The notes: a model not told the origin generated them from the sequence alone. A stretch of DNA of 64,000 nt from Hyphomonadaceae bacterium (GCA_019753175.1 JAIELK010000020.1:1-64000); one strand, 5' to 3'; shown: positions 33,995 through 42,401, counted from the stretch's first letter. Made by a program: numbers and translations.

Positions 33995-36280
33995 TCATTC
34001 ATCCCTCGGCTTGAGCGCGCCGGAGAAGGTGATCACGGCAAGCGCGGTTAAGATCGCGCCAAGCATGGCGTAGAGCGCGTGCGCCCACTTCCAGAGCGCC
34101 GCGCCTTCGAACAGCCGCCAGTCGGTCTCGCCCAAGGCGACGCCTTGGCCCAAGTCGGCGCGCGCGGTGCGGCCTGGACCGCATCGGCTTTCCTGGCCGA
34201 GATCGATCACCGGCAACGCCACGTCGAGCGCGTAAAGGGCTGGCTCAACGGCGCCATTGCAGGCTGCGCCCTGCGGCGTCACCAGCGCGCCTTGCTCGTT
34301 CATGGCGAACACGCCCGCAACGCCGAGAGCGAGGAACACCACCAGTGCGCGGACCACGCGGATCGGCGCGAGACCATAGCCGGCAACCAGGCCGAACAGC
34401 GATGAAAGCGGCCAGCTGATCGGCGACGTTCCCGCTGCGGCAAATGCCTGCGCGTCGTGTTGCGCGAGCGAGATGCGGCGCGCGTCCTCGCGCCGGCCCA
34501 TGCGCGCATAGACGCGCGCGGCGTGCGCAAAGGGCTGGGGTGAGAACGGCTTCGATGCGCGCTGCGAACGGCGGAGCCACTTCAGGCGCCGGCGCCAGCC
34601 ATCGTTCGAACTGTCGATGCGCTCATAGGCGAACCCGTCAAGCGCCAGCGCCGCGCTCGCTGAGCCCCATCCGGCGTCGATGTCGTCGTCAAGTGAAGCG
34701 ACGTGTGCGCCGGCGGCGTTGATGCGGCCGTCGGGCGGCATCGCCAGGCCTTTGGCGCTCAAGGCGCCGCCGATGCGGGCGTCGGCAAAGCTGAGCACCG
34801 GCGCCTTGTCGCCGTTCGGCCCCGGCCCGCGCAGCTCCAGATTGAGCCAGGCGAAGGCGCCGGCGATCTGCGCGCGATCGAACTTGGCCCCGCCCTCGAT
34901 TACGGTCTTGACCCCGAACGGCGCCTTGTCGCCGTCCTCGATCTTCAGCGTGACGTTGCCGCCTGCGCGCATGTTCGGCGCGCGGATCGCCCATCCGCCG
35001 GCGTTGATGAAGCGCCCGCCCCCGAAGCTCAGATAGCCGTCGATGCGCGCATCGGGGAGAAACAGTTCGCCTTTGATGTTGGCCCCATTGAAGAGCGCCG
35101 CACCGCCCACACTTATGCTGGCGGCGTCGATGGCGTGATCCAGTGTTTCTGTGCGCGTGACGACACGGGCGCCGATCTCCGTGCTGCGGAGATCGAGGTT
35201 GCGGCCGATTTTGGCGCCGGCCAGCTTGAGCGCGCCGTTTAGCGTCGCCGCGCCGGCGAACTCGCCGTCGATCTCCGCCTTGCTAAAGTCGAGTGCGAGC
35301 GGTGCGGCGCTGAACGTCGCTTCGTCGATATGCACGCTGCCATTGACGACGGCGCCGGCGAAATTCACCGGTCCGTTGCAAGCGAACTTCGACCGCATCT
35401 GCAGGTCTTCGTGAATCTCGCAATTCTCGGCGTTCACGCCTTCGCGCTCGCCGTCCTTGACGCTGATGGTCGCGCCGTTAGCGTTGAAGCCGCCGAGCAA
35501 CACCGCGCCGCGCATCCAGACCGGCCCTTCGCAGCGGAAGCCGCGATTGATGGCGACAAGGCCTGTCGCGCGCAGATTGCCGAGATCGAGCGCGCGTCGA
35601 TCGACGGCCTTCAGATGCGCGCCGCGCATGTCGACGAGGCCGTCGACGACGGCGTCGAACAGGCTGACGCCGCCGATGGCGCGGAAGTCCGGGCGTAGAG
35701 CGACCCCGCCGCTGACCCGCGCTTCGCGCAAAACCAGTGCGAATTTCTGCACGCCGTCTTCACGGGCTTGGCCGTCCTCAATGCGAAGTTTGGCGCCGCC
35801 GCCTTCGACACGCCCGGCGATCTTGGCGCCGCGCGCGTCGATCCAGCAGGCGCCGCCCTCGCTCGGCGCGTGCGCTTCGGAGAAGTCAAATACGCCGTCG
35901 ACGACGATGGCGTGTGCAACCAGGTGGGTGAAGGCGCACTGGCGCAGGCAGAGCTGCGCCAGGCGCGCGCCGGAGAAGTTCATCCGCTCCGGGATGTCGC
36001 AGGCGTCGAACCGGAGCGCGGGCAAGCCCTTGTCGCCGGAGCCCGAGCACCCTGAGAGGTCGAGTTCGCCCTCGATGCGCGCACCCTTGATCCGCACGCC
36101 AGGCGCTTGCACGGCCCAGGCTGGGTCGAGCCCCAGCAACAGTTTGCGGATGAAGCCCGCCCGCAGGGAAGGCTTGGGCCCGCCAGCCCCTAGGGCTGTG
36201 AAGTCAGCCACTTCACCCAGCCGGATGCGTTCCAGCACAAAGTGCTCGTGCGGCGTCAAGTCGTTGGCGTCGAACGCCAT
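33995..36280 (-). CDS. Large beta-helix membrane protein of unknown function
   Basis: This 761-residue protein is mostly a right-handed beta-helix: repeats of the type 'A.i.G.l.l.ga.i.g' run from about residue 55 to 560, e.g. IKGARIEGELDLSGC, KIGRNLDLRSTEI, NIKGELFLPDARIDG. The C-terminal part has two hydrophobic helices (about 650-675 and 735-755) flanking LYALDVALPVIDLGQESRCGPG, a segment shared with other pentapeptide/beta-helix membrane proteins. Such proteins are often labelled 'membrane-associated oxidoreductase', but no redox motif is visible. ATG at 36280 starts MAFDANDLTPHEHF. It is on its own transcription unit. Confidence 0.75.
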   Translation of the reverse strand: MAFDANDLTPHEHFVLERIRLGEVADFTALGAGGPKPSLRAGFIRKLLLGLDPAWAVQAPGVRIKGARIEGELDLSGCSGSGDKGLPALRFDACDIPERMNFSGARLAQLCLRQCAFTHLVAHAIVVDGVFDFSEAHAPSEGGACWIDARGAKIAGRVEGGGAKLRIEDGQAREDGVQKFALVLREARVSGGVALRPDFRAIGGVSLFDAVVDGLVDMRGAHLKAVDRRALDLGNLRATGLVAINRGFRCEGPVWMRGAVLLGGFNANGATISVKDGEREGVNAENCEIHEDLQMRSKFACNGPVNFAGAVVNGSVHIDEATFSAAPLALDFSKAEIDGEFAGAATLNGALKLAGAKIGRNLDLRSTEIGARVVTRTETLDHAIDAASISVGGAALFNGANIKGELFLPDARIDGYLSFGGGRFINAGGWAIRAPNMRAGGNVTLKIEDGDKAPFGVKTVIEGGAKFDRAQIAGAFAWLNLELRGPGPNGDKAPVLSFADARIGGALSAKGLAMPPDGRINAAGAHVASLDDDIDAGWGSASAALALDGFAYERIDSSNDGWRRRLKWLRRSQRASKPFSPQPFAHAARVYARMGRREDARRISLAQHDAQAFAAAGTSPISWPLSSLFGLVAGYGLAPIRVVRALVVFLALGVAGVFAMNEQGALVTPQGAACNGAVEPALYALDVALPVIDLGQESRCGPGRTARADLGQGVALGETDWRLFEGAALWKWAHALYAMLGAILTALAVITFSGALKPRDE

Positions 36281-36351
36281 GCGCGGTCCCCCACCACTCC
36301 CAGCCACGCCCGTTAAACCATATTCAGGCGCGCTCGCGCGAGTCGGCTTAT

Positions 36352-37794
36352 ATGAAACGGATGCAAGAGAGCGCCGCTCCCCAGACCCCGGCCAATTCCA
36401 ACCTGCCCGAGCTGACGGTCAGCGAGTTGGCCCAGGCGGTAAAGCGCACGGTGGAGCGCGATTTCGAGCGCGTGCGCGTGCGCGGTGAACTCGGCCGGGT
36501 GATGATCGCCAAATCCGGGCATCTCTATGTCGACCTCAAAGACGAAAACGCCTCCATCTCCACAGTGATGTGGCGCTCGAATGTGCAGGCGCTGACGTTC
36601 AAACCCGAGGAAGGCTTGGAGGTCGTGGCCGAGGGCCGGTTGTCGACCTTCCCGGGACGTTCGCAGTATCAGCTGGTCGCTGAGCGGATGTCGCCGGCTG
36701 GCGTCGGCGCGCTGCTGGCGCAATTGGAGAAGCTCAAAGCGAAGCTGACGGCCGAAGGTCTGTTCGCGCGCGAACGCAAGAAGCCGATCCCGTATCTGCC
36801 GCGCATCATCGGCGTCGTCACCTCGCCGACCGGCGCGGTGATCCGCGACATTCTGCATCGCTTGCAGGAGCGGTTCCCGCGCCGCGTGATCCTCTGGCCC
36901 GTGCTGGTGCAAGGGCCGGAGGCGGCGGGGCAGGTCGCGCGTGCTATCAAGGGTTTCAACGCATTGCAGGGCAGCTTGCGTCCCGACGTGCTGATCGTGG
37001 CGCGTGGCGGCGGCTCGATCGAGGATCTGTGGGCGTTCAACGAAGAGATTGTGGTGCGCGCGGCGGCGGAAAGCGCGATCCCCCTGATCAGCGCGGTCGG
37101 CCACGAGACAGATACGACCTTGATCGATTATGCGTCCGATCTGCGCGCGCCGACTCCAACAGGGGCCGCGGAGAAGGCCGTCCCCGTGCGCGCGGAATTG
37201 ATTGAGCGCATCGAAGTGCTGGAGGGGCGCTTAAAGGGCGGCTTGGTGCGCGGGCTGGAGAAGCGCCGCACCGAAGTTCGCGCGGTTAGCGCGCGGCTGC
37301 CGCGGCTCGAAACGCTGTTCCAAGTGCCACAGCAGCGCTTCGATCGCGCCGCTGAGCGGCTGAACGCTGCGCTCGTCGCCAACACGCGGATGGCGCAGTC
37401 GAAATTCGACCGCGTCGCCGCGCGCCTGCGCCCGCAGGCGCTCTCGCAAGACATCGCACGCCGGAGCGACTTTTTGGCGCGCACGTCAGCGCGTCTGGCG
37501 CCGGCGATCGCGCGGACGCTCGAAGCCCATCGCAAGCATCTCGATGGCGCGGCGCGCATGCTGGAGAGCCTCTCGCACAAGAGCGTCTTGGCGCGCGGTT
37601 TCGTCATGGTCCATCGCGAGGACGGCACATTGGTGCGCGCGGCGAAGGATTTGTCGCCAGGGGACGCGGTCGAACTCACCTTCGCCGACGAAAAGCAAAA
37701 GGCGATCATCGAGCCGCAGCGGGCGCCGGAGACCGACGGCATGAAACCGCGCCCGAAGGCTAAGCCCGGGCCCGATCAGGGCGATTTGTTTTGA
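36352..37794 (+). CDS. xseA: Exodeoxyribonuclease VII large subunit
   Basis: This 480-residue subunit has an N-terminal OB-fold (ELTVSELAQAVKRTVERDF, VRVRGELGRVMIAKSGHLYVDLKD in parts) and the catalytic domain with PIPYLPRIIGVVTSPTGAV, LIVARGGGSIEDLWAFNEE and ISAVGHETDTTLIDYASDLRAPTPT (read in blocks), all family signatures. A coiled coil follows to the C terminus, which ends with DQGDLF. It forms exonuclease VII with XseB, acting on single-stranded DNA. The small subunit gene is not adjacent. The toxin-antitoxin pair begins 35 bp downstream. Confidence 0.95.
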   Translation: MKRMQESAAPQTPANSNLPELTVSELAQAVKRTVERDFERVRVRGELGRVMIAKSGHLYVDLKDENASISTVMWRSNVQALTFKPEEGLEVVAEGRLSTFPGRSQYQLVAERMSPAGVGALLAQLEKLKAKLTAEGLFARERKKPIPYLPRIIGVVTSPTGAVIRDILHRLQERFPRRVILWPVLVQGPEAAGQVARAIKGFNALQGSLRPDVLIVARGGGSIEDLWAFNEEIVVRAAAESAIPLISAVGHETDTTLIDYASDLRAPTPTGAAEKAVPVRAELIERIEVLEGRLKGGLVRGLEKRRTEVRAVSARLPRLETLFQVPQQRFDRAAERLNAALVANTRMAQSKFDRVAARLRPQALSQDIARRSDFLARTSARLAPAIARTLEAHRKHLDGAARMLESLSHKSVLARGFVMVHREDGTLVRAAKDLSPGDAVELTFADEKQKAIIEPQRAPETDGMKPRPKAKPGPDQGDLF

Positions 37795-37820
37795 TTGCTA
37801 TCGTCTTGCTTCAGTAGTAT
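37791..37820 (+). promoter_or_regulatory. Possible promoter of the toxin-antitoxin pair
   Basis: TTGATT (37791-37796), an 18-bp spacer and TAGTAT (37815-37820) resemble a sigma-70 promoter just upstream of the antitoxin ATG at 37830. The region is AT-richer than its surroundings. This is a pattern match only. Confidence 0.35.
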
Positions 37821-37829
37821 ATTGGTGGT

Positions 37830-38069
37830 ATGAAGGTAAAAACCTCGCTCACCCTGTCTGAAGACGTCATCGACGCCATAGACAAACTCGCCGGGCCCGG
37901 AGCGTCACGTTCCGCGTACATTGAAAAGATATTGCAAGACTTCTTGGATGGGCGAGCGCGCGAACGGCGGATCGCGCGCGAAGCCGCTGCAATCAATCTG
38001 CACGCGGCGCAGCTCAATCAAGAAATGATGGACGCGTTGGCGTTTCAATCAGATCGGCTGGATGAGTGA
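37830..38069 (+). CDS. Ribbon-helix-helix antitoxin
   Basis: The 79-residue protein begins MKVKTSLTLSEDVIDAIDKLAG, the N-terminal strand and first helix of a ribbon-helix-helix DNA-binding domain, followed by SRSAYIEKILQDFL (second helix). The C-terminal half (about residues 45-79) is a charged helix, the region which normally wraps and blocks a MazF/PemK toxin. It would repress its own operon alone or with toxin. The stop overlaps the toxin's GTG start (GTGA at 38066-38069), a standard arrangement that gives coupled translation. Confidence 0.85.
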   Translation: MKVKTSLTLSEDVIDAIDKLAGPGASRSAYIEKILQDFLDGRARERRIAREAAAINLHAAQLNQEMMDALAFQSDRLDE

Positions 38070-38389
38070 AGCGGGGCGCAATATACCGGGTGCGGCGCCC
38101 GCCCGGTGATCCTAAACCGGCGCGCTGTTTCGTGGTCGTCAGCCGGCAGGCGCTGATCGACTCGGAATACGCCACCGTCGTGTGTGCGCCCGTGTTCACG
38201 GCGCGTCACGGATTGCCGTCGCAGGTGCCGGTAGGGGCGAGCGAAGGATTCAAGCACGCATCTGCGATCCACTGTGACGGGTTGCTGAGTATCGAGAAGG
38301 CTCGGCTCACTGATTTCGTCGGACAACTGACTCAGCAGAAGCTCCAGGAGTTGAACAAGGCGTTGGCTTGCGCGCTTGACCTCGCTTGA
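38066..38389 (+). CDS. PemK/MazF-like endoribonuclease toxin
   Basis: This 107-residue protein starts with RGAIYRVRRPPGDPKPARCFVVVSR, where the PemK/MazF fold has the GDI-W/Y---P-G----K-RP-VVVS pattern, followed by the second half with HCDGLLSIEKARLTDFVGQL matching 'cDql.ti.k.rl....G.l'. These toxins cut mRNA at specific short motifs; the cut site is not predictable. The GTG start overlaps the antitoxin stop. It lies between xseA and a frameshifted gene, so the pair is a small mobile cassette in an otherwise conserved area. Confidence 0.85.
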   Translation: MKRGAIYRVRRPPGDPKPARCFVVVSRQALIDSEYATVVCAPVFTARHGLPSQVPVGASEGFKHASAIHCDGLLSIEKARLTDFVGQLTQQKLQELNKALACALDLA

Positions 38390-38423
38390 TGGAACAGGCG
38401 CGCCGTTCGCTCGTTGCGGCTTC

Positions 38424-38797
38424 ATGTTGAAGCATCTTGTGTCGGCGCGCGGCGCCTTGAGCGTTGCTCTCGGCGCCTTCCAAATTGTGTCGCCTGGGAA
38501 GATCGTCGCCATGGACGGGTCGAAGGCGACCCGACGCCCCTGGTCCGCGTCGCCGGTGCGCACAAGCTCGTGTCCGGGGCTGCGCTGCTTGCCAACGGCG
38601 ACGCCCGCATCAGCCTGTCGGTGGCGCTCGCGGGCTACGTGTACGATGCGGCGGCGCTCCCGGCCAAGCATGCGAACCGCGCCGCTTATGCTCGCCTGGC
38701 CGCGGTCGTCGCCCTTGACGCCGTGCTGCTCGGGGTTGGCGCTGCGCAAACGCGCAGGCGTGACGAGTCGCGCCAGAGCGGTTACAAGCGGGTATGA
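38424..38797 (+). pseudogene. Frameshifted small membrane protein gene
   Basis: The first part in one frame reads MLKHLVSARGALSVALGAFQ then IVSPGKIVAMDG, and the second part in the next frame reads GDPTPLVRVAGAHKLVSGAALLA, then YDAAALPAKHANRAAYARLA. Joined, they give about 124 residues with the pattern of a 'reach the end of the helix, then R..G..El.aG' family of small helical membrane proteins. The frame changes near 38520-38530 (-1 or +2 shift). Either an error in the sequence or a real inactivating change is possible. The second part overlaps the next gene by ATGA. Confidence 0.6.
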
Positions 38798-39006
38798 ACA
38801 AGCACGACCCAGGCGGGCCGGAAGCCCAGCTGCGCTATGGCGACAACGAATTCACGATTGTGCGGCAGGGGCTCTTCGTCCGTTGCGCAGTGAGCGGCGA
38901 ACGCATCCTCCTGGATGAGTTGCGTTATTGGAATGTCGACCTGCAGGAAGCCTATCGCGGGCCGGAAGAGGCGATGAAGCGGTGGAAGGAGATCCACGGT
39001 CGGTAA
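38794..39006 (+). CDS. DUF2093 domain protein
   Basis: The 70-residue protein with AQLRYGDNEFTIVRQGLFVRC and AVSGERILLDELRYWNVDLQEAY (read in parts) matches the DUF2093 family, small soluble proteins found mainly in alphaproteobacteria. The function is unknown. Its ATG overlaps the stop of the preceding frameshifted gene, so it was probably translated from that transcript. The short gene that follows, encoding a peptidase, begins 19 bp later. Confidence 0.85.
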   Translation: MNKHDPGGPEAQLRYGDNEFTIVRQGLFVRCAVSGERILLDELRYWNVDLQEAYRGPEEAMKRWKEIHGR

Positions 39007-39025
39007 GGTGTGCACAGGGGGAAGT

Positions 39026-39940
39026 ATGCGCGCGTCGCTCGCGGCACTATTGATGTTGGCGGCCTGCGCGGCTGCTGAGGCGCCAGAGACGCCGGCGGCT
39101 GCGCCTATCGTAGAACCGCCGGTTTCGACGCCTGCGTTTCCGCCCACGCCAGCGACGCTTACGCTCCGGTGCGCCGGCGCATTCGTGCAAGGCGGGCTCG
39201 CGCTCTGTCGCACCATGCCCGGCGCGCAGCTCGTCGTCGACGGTGTCGACTTCGGCGGCGCCGATCAAGAAGGCTGGGCGGTGATCGGCTTTCTGCGCGA
39301 TCACGGCGCGGAAGCGCGGGTGGAAGCGCGCATGCGCGAAGCGGTCGTGTCACAAAGCTTCGCCATCGCCGACCGCGAGTTCGACATCCAGCGCGTCAGC
39401 GGATTGCCGCCGCAGACCGTCAATCCGACAGAGCCGGCGGTGCTCGCGCGCATTCAGCAGGACACGGCGCTGAAGCAGGCGGCGTTCGCCAGCGAAGCGG
39501 TGCTGCGCGGCTGGCTCGACGGCTTTATCTGGCCGGTCGAAGGACCGATCTCGGGACGTTGGGGCAATCAGCGCATCCTCAACGGCGAGCCGCGCGATCC
39601 GCACTATGGCGTCGACATCGCCGCGCCCGCCGGCGCCGCCGTGCGCGCCCCGGCCTCGGGCACGGTCGTACTGGCCAGTCCCGACATGCATTTCGAAGGC
39701 GGGCTCGTGTTCATCGATCACGGCCAGGGCCTGATCACCATGTACCTGCACATGAGCCGCCTCGATGTCGCGGTCGGCGAACACGTGACGCAAGGCCAGG
39801 TGATCGGCGCGGTCGGCGCCACAGGGCGCGCGACCGGCCCGCATCTGTGCTGGCGCATGCGCTATCGCGGCCGCCAGCTCGATCCGACAGTAGCCATCGA
39901 AGGCTTGGCGGCGGCGCGGGCCGAGTTGCTGGCGCCATGA
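39026..39940 (+). CDS. M23 family metallopeptidase lipoprotein
   Basis: The 304-residue protein has a lipoprotein signal (MRASLAALLMLAACAAAE, lipobox LAAC), a Pro/Ala-rich linker, a beta-rich middle domain, and a C-terminal M23 (LytM) domain with the zinc motifs HYGVDIAAPAGAAVRAP (HxxxD) and GPHLCWRM (the second HxH-type site reads H-L-C rather than H-x-H). It would act on peptidoglycan crosslinks or as an amidase activator. AGGGGGA precedes the ATG at 39026. One of the two M23 zinc histidines looks replaced, so it could be a non-catalytic regulator of the EnvC/NlpD type. Confidence 0.8.
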   Translation: MRASLAALLMLAACAAAEAPETPAAAPIVEPPVSTPAFPPTPATLTLRCAGAFVQGGLALCRTMPGAQLVVDGVDFGGADQEGWAVIGFLRDHGAEARVEARMREAVVSQSFAIADREFDIQRVSGLPPQTVNPTEPAVLARIQQDTALKQAAFASEAVLRGWLDGFIWPVEGPISGRWGNQRILNGEPRDPHYGVDIAAPAGAAVRAPASGTVVLASPDMHFEGGLVFIDHGQGLITMYLHMSRLDVAVGEHVTQGQVIGAVGATGRATGPHLCWRMRYRGRQLDPTVAIEGLAAARAELLAP

Positions 39941-39958
39941 TGACGCGCGCGGCGTCGC

Positions 39959-40003
39959 CTTCGACAAGCTTAGGCTGACGCCAAGCCCAAGAGCCTGTCG
40001 AAG
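39959..40003. repeat. Inverted repeat between convergent genes
   Basis: CTTCGACAAGCT (39959-39970) and AGCCTGTCGAAG (39992-40003) pair with one mismatch. The position between the 3' ends of the M23 gene and the cupin gene suits a bidirectional transcription terminator, and CTTCGACA-type palindromes are common interspersed repeats. Confidence 0.5.
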
Positions 40004-40013
40004 CGGGGCGCGT

Positions 40014-40478
40014 CTAGCGCGTCACCACGTGACTCACCGGCACGATGGCCGTCTCGTCGCTTTCATTGCGCCAGGAATGTGCGGTCTGCGCATCCTCGAT
40101 CGTGACATCGCCGGCGCGATAGATGATCGGGTCGCGGCACGTGTTGCGCAGCTCCACCATCTCGCCGGCGATGAGAACGGCGTAGCCCTGCACGGCTGTG
40201 TGATCGTGCCACGCGATCACGCCGCCTGGTTGGACTGCGATGCGGCGCAACCGCGCGGCGCGGGCCGGGTCGTGCGCGAGAGGCGTCAGCGCCACATCGG
40301 TGACGGTCACGCCGCTGGTGGCGCCGAAGCCTTCGCTGTGCGCATTCGCTTGCGTGCGTTCGGCGGGGCATGAGCGTACGCGCGGATTTTCAGCGGCGGC
40401 GCGAACGATGCTCTCGTCGACGCTAATCGACACGCAGCCGGCCGCCAACGCCGCGATGATCAAAGCTGCCCACTTCAT
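40014..40478 (-). CDS. Cupin-domain lipoprotein
   Basis: This 154-residue protein begins MKWAALIIAALAAGC, a lipoprotein signal with the lipobox AAGC, preceded by GGGAGGG. The mature part has the single cupin pattern: PGGVIAWHDHTAVQGYAVLIAGEM (cupin motif 1, two His in HDH) and GDVTIEDAQTAHSWRN (motif 2, His). It likely binds a metal. The function is not known. It lies 17 bp downstream of the lipid A acyltransferase-type gene, on the same strand, so it may be part of the LPS operon; this is inference. Confidence 0.75.
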   Translation of the reverse strand: MKWAALIIAALAAGCVSISVDESIVRAAAENPRVRSCPAERTQANAHSEGFGATSGVTVTDVALTPLAHDPARAARLRRIAVQPGGVIAWHDHTAVQGYAVLIAGEMVELRNTCRDPIIYRAGDVTIEDAQTAHSWRNESDETAIVPVSHVVTR

Positions 40479-40495
40479 CTGTTCCCTCCCGCGAC

Positions 40496-41410
40496 TTACA
40501 TCACGCCAGCTTTTTTCCATGCGTCCTTCGGCCAGCGCCGGTGCGCCCAGAACCATTGCCCTGGCGCTTCGCGGATGCGCGCTTCCATGAATTCGTTGAT
40601 GCGCTTGACGCCGTCAATGACCGTTTGTTCGTCATTTGGCTTGTCGTAGTCGAGGGCAATCGGTTCGTGCACGCGCACGCGAAAGCGCGTGCCCTCGATG
40701 CGCTGGCCGGAAAGCGGAATGAGCGGAACCTTGAATTTGAGCGCGAGCCGCGTCGGCCCGTCGGCTGTCATGCACTCGTAACCGAACAGCGGCACTGCCA
40801 AGCCCATATTGTATTTCTGGTCGTTCATCAGCGCGACGCTGCGGCCCTTCTTCAGCGAACGTAGCAAGCCCATGCCGCCTTCCTTGCCCTTGGCGGCTTG
40901 CAGCACCAAACCGAATTGCGCGCGCGTGTCGACGATGTACTTGTCGATTAGCGGGTTGTTCGCAGGCCGGTAGGTGAAGTGGCAGGTCGTATCGGTCTGC
41001 GCCAGACAGAGCGAGGTGACCTCCCAGTTTGTGAAGTGGCCGCCGATGAACACCGCGCCCTTGCCAAGCGTGGCTTCGATGCGTTCGCGTCCCTCGTAGA
41101 TGAGTTCTCCGCTGCGGAACTTGTCGAGGAACTTGCCCATGTGCGGGAACTCGCCCGACATGCGCCCGAGTTCGCGGAAGCTCTCCAACCTGACTTCGCG
41201 ATGCCAGGCGTCGCTTTCGTTCGGAAACGCCATGCGCAGATTGCGGAGCGCCGTCTTCCAAGCCGAGGTCAGCGATGCGATCGGCGGCACGATCGCCGCA
41301 CCGAGTTTCGACGCCCGCTCAAGCCCGAGTGCGCCGAGGCCGCCGACATAGCCGTTCCACACCAGCGCCTCGAGGCGGAACAGGAAGTTCAGCGGCTTCG
41401 ACCTAGCCAT
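40496..41410 (-). CDS. LpxL/HtrB-like lipid A acyltransferase
   Basis: The 304-residue protein belongs to the bacterial lipid A acyltransferase family (PF03279). The N-terminal membrane-near helix (KPLNFLFRLEALVWNGYVGG) is followed by the catalytic HxxxxE motif in GGHFTNWEVTSL, then FTYRPANNPLIDKYI and GRSVALMNDQKYNMGLAVPLFG. It would transfer a secondary acyl chain onto Kdo-lipid A. The start MARSKPLNF at 41410 overlaps lpxK by 8 bp, so it is the last or next to last gene of the LPS operon. Confidence 0.88.
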   Translation of the reverse strand: MARSKPLNFLFRLEALVWNGYVGGLGALGLERASKLGAAIVPPIASLTSAWKTALRNLRMAFPNESDAWHREVRLESFRELGRMSGEFPHMGKFLDKFRSGELIYEGRERIEATLGKGAVFIGGHFTNWEVTSLCLAQTDTTCHFTYRPANNPLIDKYIVDTRAQFGLVLQAAKGKEGGMGLLRSLKKGRSVALMNDQKYNMGLAVPLFGYECMTADGPTRLALKFKVPLIPLSGQRIEGTRFRVRVHEPIALDYDKPNDEQTVIDGVKRINEFMEARIREAPGQWFWAHRRWPKDAWKKAGVM

Positions 41411-42401
41411 GCGCAGCGTCCATGCGCGCGCGAACGGGCGCAAGCAGCGCATCGAGCGCCGCTTCATCGGCGAAGCGCGCGGCCACCGGCAGCACTGCGA
41501 CGCGCGCGCGCCACTCCGGCGTGAGGCGCACGGCGTCCTTTTCCGTTGTGATCAGCATCGCATCGTGATCGTCGGCCATCCGCGCCAGAAATGTAAGGTC
41601 TGCTTCGGCGTATGCGTAGTGGTCGTCGAACGGCACGGCCTCGGCGACGCGCGCCCCCATCGCCGCCAGCGTGTCGAAGAATTTCTCGGGGCGCGCAAGC
41701 CCGGCAAACGCGACGAGCTTGCGATCGGGGAGGATACCAGCAGGGGCGAGGGTGGCTCGCAGCACGGGAGCGTTCAAGCCGGCGATCCAGTCCGGCGCTT
41801 GCGCTTCTGCGCCGGCGCTCTGCAGCAGCACCATCGCGTGGGCGCGGGACAGCCCCGCGCTGAGCCGCTCGCGCAACGGACCGGCCGGAAACACCGCTCC
41901 GTTGCCGATACCGAATGCTGGGTCGACCACGAGGATCGACAGGTTTTTCGCGAGCGACGGATTCTGGAAGCCGTCGTCCATCACGATCGCATGGGCTCCC
42001 GCGGCGACCGCCGCCATCGCGCCAGCGTGACGGTCGCGCGCGATCCACGCGGCGCCATCGCGCGCGTGCAGCAGCGGTTCGTCGCCGACTTCGGCCGCGC
42101 TCATGTCTGGCGTGACCCGCAACGGGCCGGCGATGCGGCCGCCATAGCCACGCGAGAGCGTGTGCGCGTGCGCGCCGAGCTTGGCGCGGAGCGCGCGAGC
42201 CACCGGGGTCTTGCCGGCGCCGCCGACTGTGAGATTGCCGACGCAGACCACCGGCACAGGGGCGTGGCGGGGGCGTGTCGACGCAATGCGCCGCTCCGCA
42301 GCCCACGCATATGCCCACGACACTGGCGTGAGCAGCGCCCGCAGCATGAGCGCAGCATCGCGGCCGCTGGCGTTCGCTTTCCAGAATTCAGGCGGGCGCA
42401 T
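41403..42401 (-). CDS. lpxK: Tetraacyldisaccharide 4'-kinase
   Basis: This 332-residue kinase phosphorylates the 4' position of tetraacyldisaccharide 1-phosphate in lipid A assembly. The N terminus MRPPEFW, the Walker A VVCVGNLTVGGAGKTP, the sugar-binding LSRGYGG segment and VMDDGFQN are the LpxK signatures. It lies between waaA and the acyltransferase gene with short overlaps (14 bp and 8 bp), so they share a transcript. An N-terminal membrane helix (about residues 18-36) fits the family. Confidence 0.95.
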   Translation of the reverse strand: MRPPEFWKANASGRDAALMLRALLTPVSWAYAWAAERRIASTRPRHAPVPVVCVGNLTVGGAGKTPVARALRAKLGAHAHTLSRGYGGRIAGPLRVTPDMSAAEVGDEPLLHARDGAAWIARDRHAGAMAAVAAGAHAIVMDDGFQNPSLAKNLSILVVDPAFGIGNGAVFPAGPLRERLSAGLSRAHAMVLLQSAGAEAQAPDWIAGLNAPVLRATLAPAGILPDRKLVAFAGLARPEKFFDTLAAMGARVAEAVPFDDHYAYAEADLTFLARMADDHDAMLITTEKDAVRLTPEWRARVAVLPVAARFADEAALDALLAPVRARMDAAHG

